Shown here: piece by piece, positions 1 to 14,861 of the stretch | Layout: each line of letters begins with the position of its first letter | Position numbering within the stretch: position 1 is the first letter of the stretch | NCBI RefSeq assembly: GCF_037975245.1 | Contig: NC_092580.1 | Location: 8,841,001 to 8,905,000 of the forward strand | Direction of reading: 5' to 3' | Length of the DNA: 64,000 nt | Source of the DNA: Apostichopus japonicus | Lineage: Eukaryota > Echinodermata > Holothuroidea > Aspidochirotida > Stichopodidae | The notes under the pieces: generated by a model | Databases searched by the model: none | Told to the model about the DNA's origin: nothing | What the model saw: only the letters and a program-made list of their open reading frames with translations | Position numbers and translations under genes: made by a program

Positions 1-2465
1 CCGAATGTGCGACAACCATCAATCGAATGTGCGACACCAATGAAACGAATGTTCGACACCGATTAAACGAATGTTCAACACCGATCAATCGAATGTGCGA
101 CACCTATCAATCAAATGTGCGACACCGATCAATCGAATGTTCGACACCCATCAATCGAATGTTCGACACCCATGAATCGAATGTTCGACACCGATCAATC
201 GAATGTTCGACACCGATCAATCGAATGTTCGACACCCATCAATCGAATGTTCGACACCCATGAATCGAATGTTCGACACCGATCAATCGAATGTTCGACA
301 CCGATCAATCGAATGTTCGACACCCATCAATCGAATGTTCGACAACGATCAATCGAATGTGCGACATGGATCAATCAAAGGTTCGACACCGATCAATCGA
401 ATGGTAGACACCGATCAATCGAATTTGCGGCACCGATCAATCAAATGTGTGGCACCGATCAATCGAATGTTCGACACCGATCAATCGAATGTTCGACACC
501 TATCAACCGAATGTGCGACACAGATCAATCGATGTGCTACACCGATTAAACGAATGTTCGACACCGATCAATCGAATGTGCTGCACCGATTAAGCGAATG
601 TTCGACACCGGTCAATCGAATATACGACACCTATCAATCAAATGTGCGACATGGATCAATCAAATCTTCGACACCGATCAATCGAATGTTCGACACCGAT
701 CAATCGAATTTGCGGCACCGATCAATCAAATGTGTGGCACCGATCAATCGAATGTTCGACACCGATCAATCGAATGTTCGACACCCATCAATCGAATGTT
801 CGACACCCATTAATCGAATGTTCGACACCGATCAATCGCATGTTCGACACCGATCAATCGAATGTTCGACAAACATCAATCGAATGTTCGACACCCATCA
901 ATCGAATGTTCGACACCGGTAAATCGAATGTGCGGTACCGATGAATCGAATATGCGACACCCATTAATCGAATGTTCGACACCGATCAATCGAATGTTCG
1001 ACAACCATCAAACGAATGTGCGACACCCATCAATCGAATGTGCGACACCCATTAATCGAATGTCCGACAACCATCAATCGAATGTTCGACAACGATCAGC
1101 CGAATATGCGACCCCTATCAATCGAATGTTCGACAACCATCAATCGAATGTTCGACACCGATCAATCGAATGTGCGACACAGATCAATCGAATGTCCGAC
1201 AACCATCAACCGAATGGGCGACATCGATCAATCGAATGTTCGACACCGATCAATCGAATATACGACACCGATCAATCGAATGTGCGACACCCATTAATCG
1301 AATGTCCGACAACCATTAATCGAATGTTCGACAACGATCAGCCGAATATGCGATTCCTGTCAATCGAATGTTCGACAACCATCAATCGAATGTGCGACAC
1401 AGATCAATCGAATGTGCGAGACCTATCAATCGAATGTGCGACACAGATCAATCGAATGTTCGACACCGATCAATCGAATATACGACACCTATCAATCAAA
1501 TGTGCGACATGGATCAATCCAATGTTCGACACCGATCAATCGAATGTTCGACACCGATCAATCGAATTAGCGGCACCGATCAATCAAATGTGTGGCACCG
1601 ATCAATCGAATGTTCGACACCCATTAATCGAATCTTCGACACCGATCAATCGAATGTTCGACACCGATCAATCGAATGTTCGACACCCATCAATCGAATG
1701 TTCGACACCCATCGATCGAATGTTCGACACCGATCAATCGAATGTTCGACACCGATCAATCGAATGTTCGACACCCATCAATCGAATGTTCGACACCCAT
1801 CAATCGAATGTTCGACACCGATCAATCGAATTTGCGGCACCGATCAATCGAATGTTCGACACCAATCGACCGAATGTGCGACAACCATCAATCGAATGTG
1901 CGACACCAATTAAACGAATGTTCGACACCGATTAAACGAATGTTCGACACCGATCAATCGAATGTGCGACACCGATCAATCAAATGTGCGACACCGATCA
2001 ATCGAATGTTCGACACCCATCAATCGAATGTTCGACACCCATCAATCGAATGTTCGACAACGATCAATCGAATGTTCGACACCCATCAATCGAATGTGCG
2101 ACACCCATCAATCGAATGTTCGACACCCATCAATCGAATGTTCGACACCGATCAATCGAATGTTCGACACCCATCAATCGAATGTTCGACACCCATCAAT
2201 CGAAAGTGCGACACCTATCAATCGAATGTGCGACACAGATCAATCGAATGTTCGACACCGATCAATCGAACATACGACACCTATCAATCGAATGTTCGAC
2301 ACCGATCAATCGAATTTGCGGCACCGATCAATCGAATGTTCGACACCAATCGACCGAATGTGCGACAACCATCAATCGAATGTGCGACACCAATTAAACG
2401 AATGTTCGACACCGATTAAACGAATGTTCGACACCGATCAATCGAATGTGCGACACCTATCAATC
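1..2465 (+). repeat. HOR-A, copy 1 (cut by the window start)
   Basis: This stretch has a distinctive order of variant units, including CATGAATCG units near 170-270, a GGTAGACACC unit near 410, the 21-bp unit at 524 and the GTGCTGCACC/GATTAAGCG pair near 580. The same order recurs at +13,328 (to about 1,533), at +16,319 (to about 2,465) and at +21,582 (to about 1,165), with only scattered substitutions. It is therefore a higher-order repeat of at least 2.4 kb. Its left end lies outside the window. Confidence 0.85.
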
Positions 2466-3662
2466 GAATGTTCGACACCCATCAATCGAATGTGCGACAC
2501 CTATCAATCGAATGTGCGACACAGATCAATCGAATGTTCGACACCGATCAATCGAATATACGACACCTATCAATCAAATATGCGACATGGATCAATCCAA
2601 TGTTCGACACCGATCGATCGAATGTTCGACACCCATCGATCGAATGTTCGACACCGATCAATCGAATGTTCGACACCGATCAATCGAATGTTCGACAACC
2701 ATCAATCGAATGTTCGACACCCATCAATCGAATGTTCGACACCGATCGACCGAATGTGCGACAACCATCAATCGAATGTGCGACACCAATTAAACGAATG
2801 TTCGACACCGATTAAACGAATGTTCGACACCGATCAATCGAATGTGCGACACCTATCAATCAAATGTGCGACACCGATCAATCGAATGTTCGACAACCAT
2901 CAATCGAATGTTCGACACCCATCAATCGAATGTTCGACACCGATCAATCGAATGTTCGACACCCATCAATCGAATGTTCGACACCCATCAATCGAATGTT
3001 CGACACCCATCAATCGAATGTTCGACACCGATCAATCGAATGTGCGACACAGATCAATCGAATGTCCGACAACCATCAACCGAATGTGCGACATCGATCA
3101 ATCGAATGTTCGACACCGATCAATCGAATATACGACACCGATCAATCGAATGTGCGACACCCATTAATCGAATGTCCGACAACCATTAATCGAATGTTCG
3201 ACAACGATCAGCCGAATATGCGATTCCTGTCAATCGAATGTTCGACAACCATCAATCGAATGTGCGACACAGATCAATCGATTGTGCGACACCTATCAAT
3301 CGAATGTGCGACACAGATCAATCGAATGTTCGACACCGATCAATCGAATATACGACACCTATCAATCAAATGTGCGATATGGATCCACCATCAATCGAAT
3401 GTGCGACACAGATCAATCGAATGTCCGACAACCATCAACCGAATGTGCGACATCGATCAATCGAATGTTCGACACCGATCAATCGAATATACGACACCGA
3501 TCAATCGAATGTGCGACACCCATTAATCGAATGTCCGACAACCATTAATCGAATGTTCGACAACGATCAGCCGAATATGCGACACCCATTAATCGAATGT
3601 TCGACACCGATCAATCGAATTTGCGGCACTGATCAATCGAATGTTCGACACCAATCGACCGA
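2466..3662 (+). repeat. Mosaic satellite segment left of HOR-B
   Basis: This stretch holds ordinary units plus cassette N near 2,760, cassette L at 3,222 and the first 29-bp unit. From about 2,850 it matches +2,735 bp downstream, with one extra 22-bp unit here near 3,000, so it is the left shoulder of the first HOR-B duplication. Nothing but satellite is present. Confidence 0.7.
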
Positions 3663-6397
3663 ATGTGCGACAACCATCAATCGAATGTGCGACACCAATT
3701 AAACGAATGTTCGACACCGATTAAACGAATGTTCGACACCGATCAATCGAATGTGCGACACCTATCAATCAAATGTGCGACACAGATCAATCGAATGTTC
3801 GACACCCATCAATCGAATGTTCGACACCCATCAATCGAATGTTCGACACCGATCAATCGAATGTTCGACACCCATCAATCGAATGTTCGACACCCATCAA
3901 TCGAATGTTCGACACCGATCAATCGAATGTTCGACACCGATCAATCGAATGTTCGACACCGATCAATCGAATGTTCGACACCCATCAATCGAATGTTCGA
4001 CACCCATCAATCGAATGTTCGACACCGATCAATCAAATGTTCGACACCGATCAATCGAATGTTCGACACCGATCAATCGAATTTGCGGCACCGATCAATC
4101 AAATGTTTGGCACCGGTCAATCGAATGTTCGACACCGATCAATCGAATGTTCGACACCGATCAATCGAATGTGCGACACCTATCAATCAAATGTGCGACA
4201 CCGATCAATCGAATGTTCGACACCCATCAATCGAATGTTCGACACCCATCAATCGAATGTTCGACAGCGATCAATCGAATGTTCGACACCCATCAATCGA
4301 ATGTTCGACACCTATCAATCAAATGTGTGGCACCGATCAATCGAATGTTCGACACCGATCAATCGAATGTTCGACACCCATCAATCGAATGTTCGACACC
4401 GATCAATCGAATGTTCGACACCCATCAATCGAATGTTCGACACCGATCAATCGAATGTGCGACACAGATCAATCGAATGTCCGACAACCATCAACCGAAT
4501 GTGCGACATCGATCAATCGAATGTTCGACACCGATCAATCGAATATACGACACCGATCAATCGAATGTGCGACACCCATTAATCGAATGTCCGACAACCA
4601 TTAATCGAATGTTCGACAACGATCAGCCGAATATGCGATTCCTGTCAATCGAATGTTCGACAACCATCAATCGAATGTGCGACACAGATCAATCGAATGT
4701 GCGACACCTATCAATCGAATGTGCGACACAGATCAATCGAATGTTCGACACCCATCAATCGAATATACGACACCTATCAATCAAATGTGCGACACCGATC
4801 AATCGAATGTTCGACACCCATCAATCGAATGTTCGACACCCATCAATCGAATGTTCGACACCGATCAATCGAATGTTCGACACCCATCAATCGAATGTTC
4901 GACACCCATCAATCGAATGTGCGACACCTATCAATCGAATGTGCGACACAGATCAATCGAATGTTCGACACCGATCAATCGAACATACGACACCTATCAA
5001 TCGAATGTTCGACACCGATCAATCGAATTTGCGGCACCGATCAATCGAATGTTCGACACCAATCGACCGAATGTGCGACAACCATCAATCGAATGTGCGA
5101 CACCAATTAAACGAATGTTCGACACCGATTAAACGAATGTTCGACACCGATCAATCGAATGTGCGACACCTATCAATCGAATGTTCGACACCCATCAATC
5201 GAATGTGCGACACCTATCAATCGAATGTGCGACACAGATCAATCGAATGTTCGACACCGATCAATCGAATATACGACACCTATCAATCAAATATGCGACA
5301 TGGATCAATCCAATGTTCGACACCGATCGATCGAATGTTCGACACCCATCGATCGAATGTTCGACACCGATCAATCGAATGTTCGACACCGATCAATCGA
5401 ATGTTCGACAACCATCAATCGAATGTTCGACACCCATCAATCGAATGTTCGACACCGATCAATCGAATTTGCGGCACCGATCAATCGAATGTTCGACACC
5501 AATCGACCGAATGTGCGACAACCATCAATCGAATGTGCGACACCAATTAAACGAATGTTCGACACCGATTAAACGAATGTTCGACACCGATCAATCGAAT
5601 GTGCGACACCTATCAATCAAATGTGCGACACCGATCAATCGAATGTTCGACAACCATCAATCGAATGTTCGACACCCATCAATCGAATGTTCGACACCGA
5701 TCAATCGAATGTTCGACACCCATCAATCGAATGTTCGACACCCATCAATCGAATGTTCGACACCGATCAATCGAATGTGCGACACAGATCAATCGAATGT
5801 CCGACAACCATCAACCGAATGTGCGACATCGATCAATCGAATGTTCGACACCGATCAATCGAATATACGACACCGATCAATCGAATGTGCGACACCCATT
5901 AATCGAATGTCCGACAACCATTAATCGAATGTTCGACAACGATCAGCCGAATATGCGATTCCTGTCAATCGAATGTTCGACAACCATCAATCGAATGTGC
6001 GACACAGATCAATCGAATGTGCGACACCTATCAATCGAATGTGCGACACAGATCAATCGAATGTTCGACACCGATCAATCGAATATACGACACCTATCAA
6101 TCAAATGTGCGATATGGATCCACCATCAATCGAATGTGCGACACAGATCAATCGAATGTCCGACAACCATCAACCGAATGTGCGACATCGATCAATTGAA
6201 TGTTCGACACCGATCAATCGAATATACGACACCGATCAATCGAATGTGCGACACCCATTAATCGAATGTCCGACAACCATTAATCGAATGTTCGACAACG
6301 ATCAGCCGAATATGCGACACCCATTAATCGAATGTTCGACACCGATCAATCGAATTTGCGGCACTGATCAATCGAATGTGCGACACCAATCGACCGA
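3663..6397 (+). repeat. HOR-B block 0 (2,735 bp)
   Basis: This block runs from cassette N at 3,663 to the matching cassette N at 6,398. Its first ~1,110 bp and last ~800 bp are nearly identical to the sequence 2,735 bp away, while 4,780-5,600 carries additional N cassettes. The length equals 124 units plus one 7-bp gain. It is the longest of the five HOR-B blocks. Confidence 0.8.
3751..5550 (+). other. Longest stop-free frame in the satellite; not a gene
   Basis: An ATG-initiated frame of 599 codons is open here only because the repeat unit lacks stop codons on this strand. Other frames across the same bases are also open for hundreds of codons and give the same 22-residue cycle (MFDTDQSNVRH then RSIECSTPINR, with substitutions). 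There is no signal peptide, no recognisable domain and no codon bias separate from the repeat. It ends at the TAA of cassette N. I do not call it a coding region. Confidence 0.85.
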
Positions 6398-8017
6398 ATG
6401 TGCGACAACCATCAATCGAATGTGCGACACCAATTAAACGAATGTTCGACACCGATTAAACGAATGTTCGACACCGATCAATCGAATGTGCGACACCTAT
6501 CAATCAAATGTGCGACACAGATCAATCGAATGTTCGACACCCATCAATCGAATGTTCGACACCCATCAATCGAATGTTCGACACCGATCAATCGAATGTT
6601 CGACACCCATCAATCGAATGTTCGACACCCATCAATCGAATGTTCGACACCGATCAATCGAATGTTCGACACCGATCAATCGAATGTTCGACACCGATCA
6701 ATCGAATGTTCGACACCCATCAATCGAATGTTCGACACCCATCAATCGAATGTTCGACACCGATCAATCAAATGTTCGACACCGATCAATCGAATGTTCG
6801 ACACCGATCAATCGAATTTGCGGCACCGATCAATCAAATGTTTGGCACCGGTCAATCGAATGTTCGACACAGATCAATCGAATGTTCGACACCGATCAAT
6901 CGAATGTGCGACACCTATCAATCAAATGTGCGACACCGATCAATCGAATGTTCGACACCCATCAATCGAATGTTCGACACCCATCAATCGAATGTTCGAC
7001 AGCGATCAATCGAATGTTCGACACCCATCAATCGAATGTTCGACACCTATCAATCAAATGTGTGGCACCGATCAATCGAATGTTCGACACCGATCAATCG
7101 AATGTTCGACACCCATCAATCGAATGTTCGACACCGATCAATCGAATGTTCGACACCCATCAATCGAATGTTCGACACCGATCAATCGAATGTGCGACAC
7201 AGATCAATCGAATGTCCGACAACCATCAACCGAATGTGCGACATCGATCAATCGAATGTTCGACACCGATCAATCGAATATACGACACCGATCAATCGAA
7301 TGTGCGACACCCATTAATCGAATGTCCGACAACCATTAATCGAATGTTCGACAACGATCAGCCGAATATGCGATTCCTGTCAATCGAATGTTCGACAACC
7401 ATCAATCGAATGTGCGACACAGATCAATCGAATGTGCGACACCTATCAATCGAATGTGCGACACAGATCAATCGAATGTTCGACACCCATCAATCGAATA
7501 TACGACACCTATCAATCAAATGTGCGATATGGATCCACCATCAATCGAATGTGCGACACAGATCAATCGAATGTCCGACAACCATCAACCGAATGTGCGA
7601 CATCGATCAATCGAATGTTCGACACCGATCAATCGAATATACGACACCTATCAATCGAATGTGCGACACAGATCAATCGAATGTTCGACACCGATCAATC
7701 GAATATACGACACCTATCAATCAAATGTGCGATATGGATCCACCATCAATCGAATGTGCGACACAGATCAATCGAATGTCCGACAACCATCAACCGAATG
7801 TGCGACATCGATCAATCGAATGTTCGACACCGATCAATCGAATATACGACACCGATCAATCGAATGTGCGACACCCATTAATCGAATGTCCGACAACCAT
7901 TAATCGAATGTTCGACAACGATCAGCCGAATATGCGACACCCATTAATCGAATGTTCGACACCGATCAATCGAATTTGCGGCACTGATCAATCGAATGTT
8001 CGACACCAATCGACCGA
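6398..8017 (+). repeat. HOR-B block 1 (1,620 bp)
   Basis: This block runs from cassette N at 6,398 to cassette N at 8,018 and includes cassette L at 7,372 and 29-bp units at 7,531 and 7,736. The length equals 73 units plus two 7-bp gains. The same order is found 3,394 bp downstream (block 3), where every open frame I compared was identical in translation. Confidence 0.85.
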
Positions 8018-9791
8018 ATGTGCGACAACCATCAATCGAATGTGCGACACCAATTAAACGAATGTTCGACACCGATTAAACGAATGTTCGACACCGATCA
8101 ATCGAATGTGCGACACCTATCAATCAAATGTGCGACACAGATCAATCGAATGTTCGACACCGATCAATCGAATGTTCGACACCCATCAATCGAATGTTCG
8201 ACACCCATCAATCGAATGTTCGACACCCATCAATCGAATGTTCGACACCCATCAATCGAATGTTCGACACCGATCAATCGAATGTTCGACACCCATCAAT
8301 CGAATGTTCGACACCCATCAATCGAATGTTCGACACCGATCAATCAAATGTTCGACACCGATCAATCGAATGTTCGACACCGATCAATCGAATTTGCGGC
8401 ACCGATCAATCAAATGTTTGGCACCGGTCAATCGAATGTTCGACACAGATCAATCGAATGTTCGACACCGATCAATCGAATGTGCGACACCTATCAATCA
8501 AATGTGCGACACCGATCAATCGAATGTTCGACACCCATCAATCGAATGTTCGACACCCATCAATCGAATGTTCGACAGCGATCAATCGAATGTTCGACAC
8601 CCATCAATCGAATGTTCGACACCTATCAATCAAATGTGTGGCACCGATCAATCGAATGTTCGACACCGATCAATCGAATGTTCGACACCCATCAATCGAA
8701 TGTTCGACACCGATCAATCGAATGTTCGACACCCATCAATCGAATGTTCGACACCGATCAATCGAATGTGCGACACAGATCAATCGAATGTCCGACAACC
8801 ATCAACCGAATGTGCGACATCGATCAATCGAATGTTCGACACCGATCAATCGAATATACGACACCGATCAATCGAATGTGCGACACCCATTAATCGAATG
8901 TCCGACAACCATTAATCGAATGTTCGACAACGATCAGCCGAATATGCGATTCCTGTCAATCGAATGTTCGACAACCATCAATCGAATGTGCGACACAGAT
9001 CAATCGAATGTGCGACACCTATCAATCGAATGTGCGACACAGATCAATCGAATGTTCGACACCCATCAATCGAATATACGACACCTATCAATCAAATGTG
9101 CGATATGGATCCACCATCAATCGAATGTGCGACACAGATCAATCGAATGTTCGACACCCATCAATCGAATGTTCGACACCCATCAATCGAATGTTCGACA
9201 CCGATCAATCGAATGTGCGACACAGATCAATCGAATGTCCGACAACCATCAACCGAATGTGCGACATCGATCAATCGAATGTTCGACACCGATCAATCGA
9301 ATATACGACACCGATCAATCGAATGTGCGACACCCATTAATCGAATGTCCGACAACCATTAATCGAATGTTCGACAACGATCAGCCGAATATGCGATTCC
9401 TGTCAATCGAATGTTCGACAACCATCAATCGAATGTGCGACACAGATCAATCGAATGTTCGACACCGATCAATCGAATATACGACACCTATCAATCAAAT
9501 GTGCGATATGGATCCACCATCAATCGAATGTGCGACACAGATCAATCGAATGTCCGACAACCATCAACCGAATGTGCGACATCGATCAATTGAATGTTCG
9601 ACACCGATCAATCGAATATACGACACCGATCAATCGAATGTGCGACACCCATTAATCGAATGTCCGACAACCATTAATCGAATGTTCGACAACGATCAGC
9701 CGAATATGCGACACCCATTAATCGAATGTTCGACACCGATCAATCGAATTTGCGGCACTGATCAATCGAATGTTCGACACCAATCGACCGA
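8018..9791 (+). repeat. HOR-B block 2 (1,774 bp)
   Basis: This is a variant of block 1 with two L cassettes (8,948 and 9,395) and 29-bp units at 9,107 and 9,510. It is 154 bp (seven units) longer than block 1, a net change made of a short loss in its left part and a duplication around 9,110-9,480. Blocks 1 and 2 together form a 3,394-bp composite. Confidence 0.82.
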
Positions 9792-9831
9792 ATGTGCGAC
9801 AACCATCAATCGAATGTGCGACACCAATTAA
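8128..9831 (+). other. Stop-free frame of 567 codons in HOR-B; not a gene
   Basis: This has the same origin as the other long frames: it spans HOR-B block 2, other frames are open in parallel, and it stops at cassette N. The two 29-bp units inside it shift the repeat register without closing the frame. Confidence 0.85.
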
Positions 9832-11411
9832 ACGAATGTTCGACACCGATTAAACGAATGTTCGACACCGATCAATCGAATGTGCGACACCTATCAATCA
9901 AATGTGCGACACAGATCAATCGAATGTTCGACACCCATCAATCGAATGTTCGACACCCATCAATCGAATGTTCGACACCGATCAATCGAATGTTCGACAC
10001 CCATCAATCGAATGTTCGACACCCATCAATCGAATGTTCGACACCGATCAATCGAATGTTCGACACCGATCAATCGAATGTTCGACACCGATCAATCGAA
10101 TGTTCGACACCCATCAATCGAATGTTCGACACCCATCAATCGAATGTTCGACACCGATCAATCAAATGTTCGACACCGATCAATCGAATGTTCGACACCG
10201 ATCAATCGAATTTGCGGCACCGATCAATCAAATGTTTGGCACCGGTCAATCGAATGTTCGACACAGATCAATCGAATGTTCGACACCGATCAATCGAATG
10301 TGCGACACCTATCAATCAAATGTGCGACACCGATCAATCGAATGTTCGACACCCATCAATCGAATGTTCGACACCCATCAATCGAATGTTCGACAGCGAT
10401 CAATCGAATGTTCGACACCCATCAATCGAATGTTCGACACCTATCAATCAAATGTGTGGCACCGATCAATCGAATGTTCGACACCGATCAATCGAATGTT
10501 CGACACCCATCAATCGAATGTTCGACACCGATCAATCGAATGTTCGACACCCATCAATCGAATGTTCGACACCGATCAATCGAATGTGCGACACAGATCA
10601 ATCGAATGTCCGACAACCATCAACCGAATGTGCGACATCGATCAATCGAATGTTCGACACCGATCAATCGAATATACGACACCGATCAATCGAATGTGCG
10701 ACACCCATTAATCGAATGTCCGACAACCATTAATCGAATGTTCGACAACGATCAGCCGAATATGCGATTCCTGTCAATCGAATGTTCGACAACCATCAAT
10801 CGAATGTGCGACACAGATCAATCGAATGTGCGACACCTATCAATCGAATGTGCGACACAGATCAATCGAATGTTCGACACCCATCAATCGAATATACGAC
10901 ACCTATCAATCAAATGTGCGATATGGATCCACCATCAATCGAATGTGCGACACAGATCAATCGAATGTCCGACAACCATCAACCGAATGTGCGACATCGA
11001 TCAATCGAATGTTCGACACCGATCAATCGAATATACGACACCTATCAATCGAATGTGCGACACAGATCAATCGAATGTTCGACACCGATCAATCGAATAT
11101 ACGACACCTATCAATCAAATGTGCGATATGGATCCACCATCAATCGAATGTGCGACACAGATCAATCGAATGTCCGACAACCATCAACCGAATGTGCGAC
11201 ATCGATCAATCGAATGTTCGACACCGATCAATCGAATATACGACACCGATCAATCGAATGTGCGACACCCATTAATCGAATGTCCGACAACCATTAATCG
11301 AATGTTCGACAACGATCAGCCGAATATGCGACACCCATTAATCGAATGTTCGACACCGATCAATCGAATTTGCGGCACTGATCAATCGAATGTTCGACAC
11401 CAATCGACCGA
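9792..11411 (+). repeat. HOR-B block 3 (1,620 bp)
   Basis: This is a copy of block 1 at +3,394 bp, with cassette L at 10,766 and 29-bp units at 10,925 and 11,130. The two agree throughout in the open frames compared. Confidence 0.85.
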
Positions 11412-12892
11412 ATGTGCGACAACCATCAATCGAATGTGCGACACCAATTAAACGAATGTTCGACACCGATTAAACGAATGTTCGACACCGATCAATCGAA
11501 TGTGCGACACCTATCAATCAAATGTGCGACACAGATCAATCGAATGTTCGACACCCATCAATCGAATGTTCGACACCCATCAATCGAATGTTCGACACCG
11601 ATCAATCGAATGTTCGACACCCATCAATCGAATGTTCGACACCCATCAATCGAATGTTCGACACCGATCAATCGAATGTTCGACACCGATCAATCGAATG
11701 TTCGACACCGATCAATCGAATGTTCGACACCCATCAATCGAATGTTCGACACCCATCAATCGAATGTTCGACACCGATCAATCAAATGTTCGACACCGAT
11801 CAATCGAATGTTCGACACCGATCAATCGAATTTGCGGCACCGATCAATCAAATGTTTGGCACCGGTCAATCGAATGTTCGACACAGATCAATCGAATGTT
11901 CGACACCGATCAATCGAATGTGCGACACCTATCAATCAAATGTGCGACACCGATCAATCGAATGTTCGACACCCATCAATCGAATGTTCGACACCCATCA
12001 ATCGAATGTTCGACAGCGATCAATCGAATGTTCGACACCCATCAATCGAATGTTCGACACCTATCAATCAAATGTGTGGCACCGATCAATCGAATGTTCG
12101 ACACCGATCAATCGAATGTTCGACACCCATCAATCGAATGTTCGACACCGATCAATCGAATGTTCGACACCCATCAATCGAATGTTCGACACCGATCAAT
12201 CGAATGTGCGACACAGATCAATCGAATGTCCGACAACCATCAACCGAATGTGCGACATCGATCAATCGAATGTTCGACACCGATCAATCGAATATACGAC
12301 ACCGATCAATCGAATGTGCGACACCCATTAATCGAATGTCCGACAACCATTAATCGAATGTTCGACAACGATCAGCCGAATATGCGATTCCTGTCAATCG
12401 AATGTTCGACAACCATCAATCGAATGTGCGACACAGATCAATCGAATGTGCGACACCTATCAATCGAATGTGCGACACAGATCAATCGAATGTTCGACAC
12501 CCATCAATCGAATATACGACACCTATCAATCAAATGTGCGATATGGATCCACCATCAATCGAATGTGCGACACAGATCAATCGAATGTCCGACAACCATC
12601 AACCGAATGTGCGACATCGATCAATCGAATGTTCGACACCGATCAATCGAATATACGACACCGATCAATCGAATGTGCGACACCCATTAATCGAATGTCC
12701 GACAACCATTAATCGAATGTTCGACAACGATCAGCCGAATGTGCGACACCCATTAATCGAATGTCCGACAACCATTAATCGAATGTTCGACAACGATCAG
12801 CCGAATATGCGACACCCATTAATCGAATGTTCGACACCGATCAATCGAATTTGCGGCACCGATCAATCGAATGTTCGACACCAATCGACCGA
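11412..12892 (+). repeat. HOR-B block 4 (1,481 bp)
   Basis: This copy matches block 3 at +1,620 bp over about its first 1.2 kb. It has a single 29-bp unit (12,545) and a short local duplication of the ATTAATCG/GATCAGCCG units near 12,700-12,810. The length equals 67 units plus one 7-bp gain. It ends at cassette N, after which HOR-A material begins. Confidence 0.8.
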
Positions 12893-13328
12893 ATGTGCGA
12901 CAACCATCAATCGAATGTGCGACACCAATTAAACGAATGTTCGACACCGATTAAACGAATGTTCGACACCGAGCAATCGAATGTGCGACACCTATCAATC
13001 AAATGTGCGACACCGATCAATCGAATGTTCGACACCCATCAATCGAATGTTCGACACCCATCAATCGAATGTTCGACACCCATCAATCGAATGTTCGACA
13101 CCGATAAATCGAATGTTCGACACCGATCAATCGAATGTTCGACACCCATCAATCGAATGTTCGACACCCATCAATCGAATGTGCGACACCGATCAATCAA
13201 ATGTTCGACACCGATCAATCGAATGTTCGACATCGATCAATCGAATTTGCGGCACCGATCAATCAAATGTTTGGCACCGGTCAATCGAATGTTCGACACC
13301 GATCAATCGAATGTTCGACACCAATCGA

Positions 13329-14861
13329 CCGAATGTGCGACAACCATCAATCGAATGTGCGACACCAATGAAACGAATGTTCGACACCGATTAAACGAAT
13401 GTTCAACACCGATCAATCGAATGTGCGACACCTATCAATCAAATGTGCGACACCGATCAATCGAATGTTCGACACCCATCAATCGAATGTTCGACACCCA
13501 TGAATCGAATGTTCGACACCGATCAATCGAATGTTCGACACCGATCAATCGAATGTTCGACACCCATCAATCGAATGTTCGACACCCATGAATCGAATGT
13601 TCGACACCGATCAATCGAATGTTCGACACCGATCAATCGAATGTTCGACACCCATCAATCGAATGTTCGACAACGATCAATCGAATGTGCGACATGGATC
13701 AATCAAAGGTTCGACACCGATCAATCGAATGGTAGACACCGATCAATCGAATTTGCGGCACCGATCAATCAAATGTGTGGCACCGATCAATCGAATGTTC
13801 GACACCGATCAATCGAATGTTCGACACCTATCAACCGAATGTGCGACACAGATCAATCGATGTGCTACACCGATTAAACGAATGTTCGACACCGATCAAT
13901 CGAATGTGCTGCACCGATTAAGCGAATGTTCGACACCGGTCAATCGAATATACGACACCTATCAATCAAATGTGCGACATGGATCAATCAAATCTTCGAC
14001 ACCGATCAATCGAATGTTCGACACCGATCAATCGAATTTGCGGCACCGATCAATCAAATGTGTGGCACCGATCAATCGAATGTTCGACACCGATCAATCG
14101 AATGTTCGACACCCATCAATCGAATGTTCGACACCCATTAATCGAATGTTCGACACCGATCAATCGCATGTTCGACACCGATCAATCGAATGTTCGACAC
14201 CCATCAATCGAATGTTCGACACCCATCAATCGAATGTTCGACACCGGTAAATCGAATGTGCGGTACCGATGAATCGAATATGCGACACCCATTAATCGAA
14301 TGTTCGACACCGATCAATCGAATGTTCGACAACCATCAAACGAATGTGCGACACCCATCAATCGAATGTGCGACACCCATTAATCGAATGTCCGACAACC
14401 ATCAATCGAATGTTCGACAACGATCAGCCGAATATGCGACCCCTATCAATCGAATGTTCGACAACCATCAATCGAATGTTCGACACCGATCAATCGAATG
14501 TGCGACACAGATCAATCGAATGTCCGACAACCATCAACCGAATGGGCGACATCGATCAATCGAATGTTCGACACCGATCAATCGAATATACGACACCGAT
14601 CAATCGAATGTGCGACACCCATTAATCGAATGTCCGACAACCATTAATCGAATGTTCGACAACGATCAGCCGAATATGCGATTCCTGTCAATCGAATGTT
14701 CGACAACCATCAATCGAATGTGCGACACAGATCAATCGAATGTGCGAGACCTATCAATCGAATGTGCGACACAGATCAATCGAATGTTCGACACCGATCA
14801 ATCGAATATACGACACCTATCAATCAAATGTGCGACATGGATCAATCCAATGTTCGACACC
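13329..14861 (+). repeat. HOR-A, copy 2
   Basis: This matches window bases 1 to about 1,533 at an offset of 13,328 bp, including the 21-bp unit at 13,852. I saw only a few substitutions, for example an ACACCC here against an ACAAAC near 873. The match breaks where copy 1 continues with ACCGATC and this copy with ACCCATT. Confidence 0.85.

Noticed and set aside
3370-3400. The 29-bp GGATCC unit as a cloning or adapter artefact
   Set aside because: The same 29-bp unit occurs ten times in matching higher-order contexts, as expected from duplication of a natural unit and not from library construction.
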